Shown here: positions 32,593-40,400 of the stretch, piece by piece | Layout of the letters: every line of letters begins with the position of its first letter | Numbering within the stretch: the first letter of the stretch is position 1 | Source of the DNA: CALWOS01 sp963595735 | GTDB lineage: Bacteria; Bacillota; Clostridia; Oscillospirales; Oscillospiraceae | Direction: 5' to 3' | Assembly (NCBI GenBank): GCA_963595735.1 | Contig: CAVBJJ010000014.1 | Coordinates: 1 to 42,546, forward strand | Length of the DNA stretch: 42,546 nt | Position numbers and translations under genes: made by a program | The notes under the pieces: model-generated | Databases searched by the model: none | Seen by the model: only the letters and a program-made list of their open reading frames with translations | Told to the model about the DNA's origin: nothing

Positions 32593-35073
32593 TTAGCTTT
32601 TTTCTTCCAGCAGCGTCAGCAGCTGCCTGCGCTTTGTCCGGGGATCGCCCGCAAGGGAAAGCTTGGAATAGATCTGGTTGATGTATTGCCGGACGCTGCC
32701 CTCGGAAAGAAACAGCTTTTCCGCGATCTCCCGATTGCTCAGGCGCTCCGCTATCAGGCGCACGACCTCATACTCCCGGCGGGTCAGGGCGGAAAATGCC
32801 GCCGGGCGGCCGCTCCGGCTCCGCCGCTGCTCCCCGGCCTGCCCCAGCGCGGTGATCTGCGTCAGGAAATCGCTTTGTATCTCCTCCGCCAGCAGCCGCT
32901 TGAGGTAGCGATAATTCTCCGCAAAGGGGATGGCAAAGCCGTCCGGGGCGGCGGCGGAAAGCGCCCGGGAAAGCTGCGCCCGCGCCTGCTCCCGCTTGCC
33001 CAGCATTTCATAGGCTGCCGCCGTCTGGATGCGCAGATGCAGCGCCACCAGCGCATAGTGCATCTCCTCGCACACCGCAAGCTGCTCCCCGCTGCGCCCG
33101 ATTACCTTGGCATAGGCGCCCTGGGCCAGATAGACCTGATTTTCCACCATTTCGATCATGGGCTTGCCCGGGGCGAGAATATGCACTGTGGAAAGCCGAT
33201 GCGCGCCAAACACCTCCGGAATTTTTTCCGGCACGCCCAAAAGGGCATAATAATAGGTACAGGTGGCATTGAGAATATTGAGCCACGCGGCATTGTGATG
33301 CCGCAGCAGCGCCGCCCGGCGCTCCGCAAAGCCGCACCGCGCCTCCACATCCGCAAACAGAGAAAGCCGCCTTTCCAGAAAATCGCAGCAGAGCCTCATG
33401 TTCTCCTGCCCGTTTCCCTCGATCTGGGTATAGGCGCTTTCCAGCTCGATGTGGGCGTCTGTAAAGCGCCCCTGCAAAAACAGCGCCTCCGCCCGCATGA
33501 TCTTCTCCGCGCCCCGGCCGTGGCCGTTGGTGATCTTGTAATAGTGAGGCATACAATCGTCCATCTCGGCCAGCTCGCTTTCCAGCTCCCCCGGCGCCCG
33601 GTAAAACATCATCAAAACCGAGGGCGACCCAAAGGTCCAGCCGCCCTGGTTCCGGATGCTGATGGCCGGACGGGACATCTGGCTGCTGGCGCTGCGGTGC
33701 AGGCGGCTCATCGCACTGATGTCGTTGTAGCACAAAAAGCTCAGGATCAGGTCGCACTCCCCCAGCAGATTGCCGCGCTCCGTTTGGGACAGCGCCGGAT
33801 GCTCCTCGATGGCGGCCAGCAGCAGATCTTTCAGCTCCATCATTTTGGGAATATTCCGCCAGTTGAACATACTGCGCATCAGCACCAGCAGGGCAAAGGG
33901 CTGCGCCTTAAGCACCGCCGCCGGGCACTGCTCCAAAAACTCCAGCACCACAGCGGGATCCAGAGATGCCAGAAAAATACCGGCATCCTGCTGCACCGTG
34001 CGCAGCAGCGCGGCATAGTCCCCGCTCCGCCGGTACGCCGCCATGGCGTGAAGATACTGGCGCTGCTGTTCATACCACCGGCCAAAGCGCCCCCAGTAGT
34101 CCCGCTGCTTCTCCTCCGCCAGTGTCCGGAAATGGCGCGCCGCGCACTCCTTCATCATGTGGTGAAAACGATAGGTCTCCCCATCCGGCAGGCATTTTAC
34201 AAAGGCGTTCTGCTCAGTCAAGCCGGCCAACACCGCTTCCGCATCCGCCGCCTGGGTGACAAACCGCGCCATCTCCACGGTGAATTCATCGGCCAAGCCC
34301 ATGACCGCCAGAAACTCCCGCTGCTCCGCCCCCAGCGGCTCGATCATGGCGGCGGTAAACATGGCGTAAATGTCGGAATTCCGGTCGGGCAGCGCCCCGC
34401 GCTCGGAAAGCGCCCGCAGGTTCAGATACACCGCGGAAAACCAGCCCTCGCTGTAGTACAAAAGGGTCGCCACCTGGTCATCGGTCAGCGCCGTGCCGCA
34501 CCGGTGGGCATAAATGGCAAGCTCCGTGTGGTTCAGCCGAAGCTGCGCTGTGCCGATCTGATAGACTCTGCCGCCCAGGCGGACGATCTCCCCCGCCGGC
34601 AGAAATCGGTCACGGCTGGCGACGATCAGGTGTACATTCTCCGGCAGCCGCCCGGCTAGGGCGCAGAGAAACACGGCGGCGCGGCGATCGGTCAGCAGGT
34701 GAAAATCGTCCATGAAAATATAGCAGGGGCGCTCCCCTGCCAGCCCATGGCAGAGGTCGTCCACCAGCATCCCGCCGCTGGCCGCGTCCTCCGGACAGCT
34801 ATAGTCCCGCAAAAACGAAAGTCCGGCGCGAACAAAGGCGTCCTGCACGCTTCTCCAGAAGATCGCCAGATTGTTGGAATACACGCTGATCCGAATCGTC
34901 CGGGGATTTTCGGTCTGCGCCCGTTCCGCCAGATACCAGTTCACCGCCGTGGTTTTTCCATAGCCCATCGGGGCGACGACCGTGGTCAGCGCGCACTGAG
35001 AGATCGGCCGCAGGCTTTCCTGCAGCCGCTCCGATATGTAAATGGTATTCAGCTTCCATTTTTCCTTGGCCAT
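32593..35073 (-). CDS. MalT-type ATP-dependent LuxR-family transcriptional regulator
   Basis: The 826-residue STAND/LAL regulator has an N-terminal NTPase with Walker A APMGYGKTTAVN (about residue 40) and Walker B CYIFMDDFHLL (about 115). A long TPR-like helical sensor region (about 320-740) leads to a C-terminal LuxR helix-turn-helix LTRREYEVVRLIAERLSNRE. These proteins activate promoters upon inducer and ATP binding. I chose ATG 35073 (MAKEKWKLN) because GGGAGGAG precedes it; a longer frame to 35151 overlaps the promoter. The genes downstream on the same strand encode DUF2442 and the giant SLH protein, plausible targets. Confidence 0.9.
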   Translation of the reverse strand: MAKEKWKLNTIYISERLQESLRPISQCALTTVVAPMGYGKTTAVNWYLAERAQTENPRTIRISVYSNNLAIFWRSVQDAFVRAGLSFLRDYSCPEDAASGGMLVDDLCHGLAGERPCYIFMDDFHLLTDRRAAVFLCALAGRLPENVHLIVASRDRFLPAGEIVRLGGRVYQIGTAQLRLNHTELAIYAHRCGTALTDDQVATLLYYSEGWFSAVYLNLRALSERGALPDRNSDIYAMFTAAMIEPLGAEQREFLAVMGLADEFTVEMARFVTQAADAEAVLAGLTEQNAFVKCLPDGETYRFHHMMKECAARHFRTLAEEKQRDYWGRFGRWYEQQRQYLHAMAAYRRSGDYAALLRTVQQDAGIFLASLDPAVVLEFLEQCPAAVLKAQPFALLVLMRSMFNWRNIPKMMELKDLLLAAIEEHPALSQTERGNLLGECDLILSFLCYNDISAMSRLHRSASSQMSRPAISIRNQGGWTFGSPSVLMMFYRAPGELESELAEMDDCMPHYYKITNGHGRGAEKIMRAEALFLQGRFTDAHIELESAYTQIEGNGQENMRLCCDFLERRLSLFADVEARCGFAERRAALLRHHNAAWLNILNATCTYYYALLGVPEKIPEVFGAHRLSTVHILAPGKPMIEMVENQVYLAQGAYAKVIGRSGEQLAVCEEMHYALVALHLRIQTAAAYEMLGKREQARAQLSRALSAAAPDGFAIPFAENYRYLKRLLAEEIQSDFLTQITALGQAGEQRRSRSGRPAAFSALTRREYEVVRLIAERLSNREIAEKLFLSEGSVRQYINQIYSKLSLAGDPRTKRRQLLTLLEEKS

Positions 35074-35122
35074 TTTTCTCTCCTCCCGTTCCACGCAGCT
35101 CCCCTTGCGTGAGTTGAGATAC

Positions 35123-35151
35123 ATTATATACAAGTCCTCTCCAAAACGCAA
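35123..35151 (-). promoter_or_regulatory. promoter of the LuxR-type regulator gene
   Basis: On the minus strand TTGCGT (35151-35146), 17 bases, TATAAT (35128-35123). The pair and spacing equal those of glyA. It is about 50 bases upstream of the start. Confidence 0.7.
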
Positions 35152-35197
35152 GCGAAGTCAAAAAAGTCCGGGAGATTTTTGCCGGTTATCTGTTTTT

Positions 35198-35383
35198 CGC
35201 CATCCTCGCCTCTCCCTGTGGGAGAGGTGGCTGCGCGCAGCGAAGACGGAGAGGGCAAACATTGACCATGCCATATGAACCACGGGTGCTCGAATATCCG
35301 CAAGACCCTCTCAATCGCCTGCGGCGACAGCTCTCCCAGAGGGAGAGCCAAGGGCAGGTACCCCGTTACATAGTTTTTTGACA
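35198..35383 (-). repeat. dispersed hairpin-rich repeat, copy 3 (full length)
   Basis: This 186-base element is closely similar to copy 2 over its whole length: CCTCTCCCTGTGGGAGAGG start, GCTGCGCGCAGCGAAGACGG, CTCTCAATCGCCTGCGGCGA, CTCTCCC/GGGAGAG end and TTTTTTGACA. It lies between the regulator gene promoter and the terminator of the cohesin-like gene. The 389-base gap has no other content besides that promoter and terminator. Confidence 0.85.
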
Positions 35384-35386
35384 GAC

Positions 35387-35420
35387 AAAAGGGCTGCCTC
35401 TTCGTGAGACAGCCCCTTTT
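35387..35420 (-). terminator. intrinsic terminator after the cohesin-like/SLH gene
   Basis: Minus-strand AAAAGGGGCTGTCTC pairs with GAGGCAGCCCTTTT (one bulge), ending in TTTT and abutting repeat copy 3. Confidence 0.8.
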
Positions 35421-35462
35421 GAGCGCCAAACCATGGCGCGGGTATTTTGTTTGTTCGGGTGC

Positions 35463-37349
35463 TTACTTCAGAATGCCGGTGCAGAAGCGCAGCAGGATGG
35501 TGGCGGCTTCCGCGCGGGTGGCGGTGGCGCCCGGCGCCAGCGTGGTCGCCGTGCGGCCCTGGATCAGCCCCGTGCCGTTGGCCCACTGCATTCCCTCCAG
35601 CGCCCACAGGCTCACTTCCGCAGCGTCCGTATAGCCGCTGAGGTCGGCCTTCTTGCCATCGGCCTTGTTCTTCAGCGCCGCATAGCGCTGGAAAATCGTT
35701 GCCATCTGCTCACGGGTGATGTCGTCATCCGGTCGGAAGGTGCCGTCGCCAAAGCCCTTGACAACGCCGTTGGCGTCCGCCCAGGAAACGGCCTCCGAGT
35801 ACCACTGGCCTGCCGGCACATCGTCATACTTGCCGGTGGTCGTGGTCGCCGGCTTGCCCTCCAGACGGTACAGGATCGTGACGATCATAGCGCGGCTGGT
35901 GGTCAGATCCGGCGCAAACTGCTTGTCGCCGATGCCGTTCATCAGTCCCTCGTCCAGGCAGTAGTGCACACCGTCATGGTACCAGGCCTTGGGGTTGGAG
36001 TCCACAAAGGGATAGATGGGGCAGCTTTCGTCCTTTTTGCAGGAGTCATGGCTGGGCTTGCTGCCGCTCTGCTGGAAGCTGGCGCTGACCGTAACGGCAG
36101 AGGCCGGCATGGTAAAGGTGTACACGCCGTCTTTCGCGGTCACGGCGATCTCCTTGCCGTTCTTGTCCACGACCGTGATCTTTCCAAGGCTGTAGCCCTG
36201 GTTCGGGGTCGCGGTGATGGTAACGGTCGCGCCCTGCTCCGCCGCTTTCTTGTCGGCGGTCAGGCTGCCGTTGGTGGGCGCGGTGATGTTCACCGGGTAG
36301 GTCGTCGTGACGGTACCACCGCCGCCACCGCCACCGCCGCCGGTGCTATCCTGCTTCCACTCGGCGACAAAGGTCACATCGGCCTCCGGCATGATGAAGG
36401 TTTCTCCTACGGCGTAGGTCTTTCCGTCATATGCCCAGCCTTGGAAGGTGTAGCCGGTTTTCTTCAAGTCGCTGGTCTGGACATTAACATTCGTTCCCTT
36501 TGTTTTCCATTCATCTGTGGGCGCTGTACCACTGGTTGCCTCGTTTGCTTCATAATGAACCTTATAGTCCATCTGCTCCCACTGTGCCTTAAAGGTTACA
36601 GCGTGATCTGGCATGATATATTCTGTATTTGCTTCTAATGTATTTGTCCCATCGTTCCAACCCAAGAATTTATAATGTTCACGGGTCGGCGCTGCGGCAA
36701 GTCTAAATTTATTACCTGCCGTATGATCCGATTCTGTCGGCGCAGTTCCTTCTGCACCATTCAAATCATAGGTTACAGAATAAGCAGTTGCAGGTGTATC
36801 GCCGATATGAACGATACCTCTATGATAGTCGCCAGATTGCAATGTATATACATCGCCTTGTTTGCCTTCCACTTTCGCTCCATCAAAGAAACTCATAATT
36901 GATCCTGCATCCGGAGTTTCGGTCTTTGCCGTAAATGTCAAAGTCGCAACTTCAACTTTATTGGAGCAAGGAACTGCAACACCAAGCTCATGATAGGTAA
37001 TTCTTGCCTGCTTATAATTTTCAGAACCAGATATGTCAAGCGGGGAATGAATCATGATTTCAGAAGCCAAATCTGATTTGTAGCTTACCGGTGTAAGGTA
37101 ATTGGTATCAAATGTGGTTTCTAAAAAAAGTGAATATAAGTCAAAATCCTCTTCCGAATCTGTTCTCTGCACCATAATATGTGCTGTTACTGTATCATTT
37201 ACCTTAAAAGTTCCTTCTGAATTGCCATCCTCATACTCAATGCTAACCGCAAACTCCGGCTTGTCAGCTGCAAAAACTGTAGGTGTCAATGCAAAAAGCA
37301 TACATATGCATAAAACAAACGATAGTAAGCGCCGTGGAATTTTTTTCAT
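35463..37349 (-). CDS. cohesin-like, InlB-repeat, SLH-anchored surface protein
   Basis: The 628-residue protein has a signal peptide (1-27, ending VFAA). A cohesin-like beta-sandwich (about 31-182) has FKVNDTVTAHIMV, then the YSLFLETTFDTNYL strand and EVATLTFTAK. Two Listeria-Bacteroides-type repeats (190-258 and 261-332, with KFLGWNDG and TFQGWAYDG), a nine-glycine linker (337-345) and an InlB-like module (346-427) follow. Three SLH domains (about 445-625) anchor it to the wall. This is the architecture of an anchoring scaffoldin. The adjacent upstream gene ends in a dockerin-like domain, so I infer that this protein displays that partner. AGGAGG precedes the ATG. The N-terminal half is AT-richer than the C-terminal half. 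Confidence 0.82.
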   Translation of the reverse strand: MKKIPRRLLSFVLCICMLFALTPTVFAADKPEFAVSIEYEDGNSEGTFKVNDTVTAHIMVQRTDSEEDFDLYSLFLETTFDTNYLTPVSYKSDLASEIMIHSPLDISGSENYKQARITYHELGVAVPCSNKVEVATLTFTAKTETPDAGSIMSFFDGAKVEGKQGDVYTLQSGDYHRGIVHIGDTPATAYSVTYDLNGAEGTAPTESDHTAGNKFRLAAAPTREHYKFLGWNDGTNTLEANTEYIMPDHAVTFKAQWEQMDYKVHYEANEATSGTAPTDEWKTKGTNVNVQTSDLKKTGYTFQGWAYDGKTYAVGETFIMPEADVTFVAEWKQDSTGGGGGGGGGTVTTTYPVNITAPTNGSLTADKKAAEQGATVTITATPNQGYSLGKITVVDKNGKEIAVTAKDGVYTFTMPASAVTVSASFQQSGSKPSHDSCKKDESCPIYPFVDSNPKAWYHDGVHYCLDEGLMNGIGDKQFAPDLTTSRAMIVTILYRLEGKPATTTTGKYDDVPAGQWYSEAVSWADANGVVKGFGDGTFRPDDDITREQMATIFQRYAALKNKADGKKADLSGYTDAAEVSLWALEGMQWANGTGLIQGRTATTLAPGATATRAEAATILLRFCTGILK

Positions 37350-37370
37350 TTCTTCCTCCTAATTTAAAGA

Positions 37371-37398
37371 TACAGGGCAGGCATATGCCTGCCCTGTA
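37371..37398 (-). other. perfect 28-base palindrome between the dockerin-like and cohesin-like genes
   Basis: The two 14-base halves (37371-37384 and 37385-37398) are exact reverse complements. On the minus strand only TCTTTAAATT follows, a weak U-tract. It may act as an inefficient terminator, an mRNA-stabilising hairpin that sets the ratio of the two proteins, or an operator. Confidence 0.6.
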
Positions 37399-37433
37399 CA
37401 AATCGGATATGCAGATAAATTTCTATTTATCCT

Positions 37434-40400
37434 TTACTTGCTGTAAGCAAGACCTGCATACAGATACAGGAATGTATTTACATCATCTGTAGAAACATAA
37501 CCATCCGGCTTACCCTCATAACTTGCCTGAGCGTGCTTGTCATCACCTGTCAGAGTGATTACATCTGCTTTCAGAAGCAGCTCATCAGACGGAGTCCAAT
37601 ACATCTCATCCGATTTGTGCTTCATAAAGTCACGAGTTGCCTGTGCATCTGCCAGTTTCGCGCCATCACGGCCATTGGTATTCCAGTCGTAGTTAATTAC
37701 CGTGTTCGTAACACTTGTATCCTTCGAGGTATTCAGCTTCAGCGTATTCACCAGATATGTCAGCATATCCTCTTGGGTTGCCTCCGTTGTTGCTGGATCA
37801 ACCAGAACAGCATAGGTATATCCACCCTCATACGCATCCGTTCTGTAAATAGCAGGCTGATCTCCTTCTGCTTTCAGAACATATGTTGCGTTTTTGTCGC
37901 CCTTGAACAATACAAGCGTTCTATGGTCACTATAAGTAGAGTACTCACGATAGCTGTTCAGTCCAGTTGCATCATCTTTCTTGGTAAAGATCTTAATATC
38001 ATCTGCTGTCAGAGCCAGCTTCTGTGTGATCTCAAATGTTACTTCACCAGTAATCTTACTGCCATCAACTGTATAACTACCATCAGCAGGACCGGTTACT
38101 GTTACTTCTGCACCATCAACTTTTACCTTTACAACATTTTCCATACCCGGATCAGGAGCTGCATCGTCTGTCAGCTTGAACTTCAGATCTTCGCCCTGAT
38201 CTACATAAGAATCGCCATTATCGGTACGAGTAACCTTATCCGTGATTTCTACCAAAGCCTTATTATCTTCCTTCGGAATATCAACCTTGGCCAGCTTAAC
38301 CAGATTTTCTACAAAAGTAACATCTGTCTTGATGCCACCTTCAAGCTCATATGTTTTGCCCTCTGCATCATTCAAATGCCATTTTATATCCTTTACACGA
38401 TAAGTTGTACCGCCAGTCGTATCCAATTTCAACTCTGGAATAGCCAGTCTTTCACCAGCTGTAGAACCCTTAGCCTGTTCTTCCAGTGAAGAATATACTT
38501 CATTGGTGCCATAGCGTACATAACCAATAATGTCATGTTCCAACTTGGTGCCTACACCCTGCTTGAATGTAGCCTTGGTAATATGATATGTTACATCCTT
38601 CTCGTTGGTCAGGCTTACGGTTGCTTCTACCTGACGTCCATCATTTGTAACATTCGCAGTAGAAGTTTCCAACACTTCGACATTTGCATTGTTCGTGCCA
38701 TAAGCGCCTACTTTGTAAACCAATTTGCCGATTGCTTTGGTGTTATTAACTGCCAGCTGCAAATCGGTAACATTGAACTGATAGTTCTTGTCGCTGTTCA
38801 ATCCGAAAACTACACCCTCTTCAAGCTCAGTGGAAGTCGGATCTAGCTCTAAGAGACCAGCTGTTACAGCAGGCGTAAATTCAAACTGACCTTTCAGTTC
38901 ATTATTATTACCCGCTGCAGTATGCTTCAGAGATATGGTATAAGTCAAAGTATCACCAGCAGAAACATCTGTCTTATCCGGTGTCAGAACGATCTCATAC
39001 TTATTCGGGTTCTCTGCTGCTGCGGTCTGAACCAATACATAAGTAGAGAAATGATTGAACACGCCGGAGATCTCACCGTTGCTGACGGTTGTGGGGATCT
39101 TTTCAGCCTTGTCGCCGTTCATATAAACGATCTGTGCGTTAGCCCAATTAGCAGGCAGATCGAATGTCAGAACAACAGGAGCCTTAGGCTGAATCGGCTC
39201 ATTATTCAGCTTCATGGTAATCTCCATAGCTGTTGCTGTAGTACCGCCAACCAAATCCATAGCTTCCTTTGTAGAAGCTGTAGTATTTGCCGTCACATCA
39301 ATGGTGATTGTCTGATCCCCTTCTGCATTCGGATTTGCAGACAGCTTTGCGTTGGTTGCAGTAGGCTCACTAACTTCAGCAACCGCACTGCTTATTGTAA
39401 CAGTGATGTTATTGTTCTTCTCTTCTACCTTCTCCTCCAGCTGCGCCAGCTTGTCCATGGTGGTGGAGCTGTTTGCCAGCGTTTCGTTGGGCGTAGAAGC
39501 CACTGCGTCTACTGCTTCCTTGATTGTTTTATCAGTTGCACCAGTTTCCAGTGCCTTATCGATCAGTTCCATTGCATCATTGGTGCCGGACTTGACCACA
39601 TACACGCCGTTGGTCAGCTCGGTCTTGTAACCGGGCGCGCAGAAGTTGGTGTTTGCACCTTCAGCCTGACAATTTGCCGGGTTAAACTTTACGAAAGTAC
39701 CGCCCGTAACAACCATTTTAGCAGTGCCATTTTCACGGTTTGCATCATACAGATTCAAAACAAATTCATATGCCTTGTCTGCACTCGGATATGTCTGCTG
39801 GATGCTGTAAGTACCGCCCTTAATGTAAGCAGTGCCTTTCTGAACATATACTGCATGGATGTTACCAACCAGTGTACCGTTTTCAATGGTCAGAGTAGCG
39901 TTCTCGTCCTGAACATCAGCTGCATAGCAGTCATCTGCCTTTGATTTCAGCGTACCATTACCGGTAATGGTCAGGTTGCCGCCATCCTGAACGGAAATCA
40001 GCGACCAATCATTGCCTTTCCACAGATCCTCGGTGTTGTAAATCTTGTGGCCATTCATATCCAGCGTAATGGTCTTGCCCGAAACTGCGATGGTCTTGCC
40101 CAGGTCAACATCATTCAGCAGCTTAACAGTCTGATTGTCCTTCGCTGCCGCAATCGCCTCAGCCAGTGTGGGATACTGCGTAGTGCCGATTGCTGCATCA
40201 CCGTCGGTAATGTGGAATACGCACTCTGCCGCAGTTGCACCTGCACCGGCAGGTGTTACAATAACCTTGTATTCACCTGCTTTTTTAGCCTTAACAAGGC
40301 CTGTGCTGCTGGTAAAAGATGCCACACTGTTGCTACCAGACGATCTCATAGAGTATGTCTGAATTTCAGCGTTATTCGGTGCCATGTCGGTCACCTGCAC

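Noticed and set aside
25248..34659. Long + strand frames (up to 772 codons) opposite the VCBS/SLH gene and the LuxR-type gene
   Set aside because: Arg/His/Gly-rich shadow products. The minus-strand genes carry all recognisable domains and ribosome binding sites.
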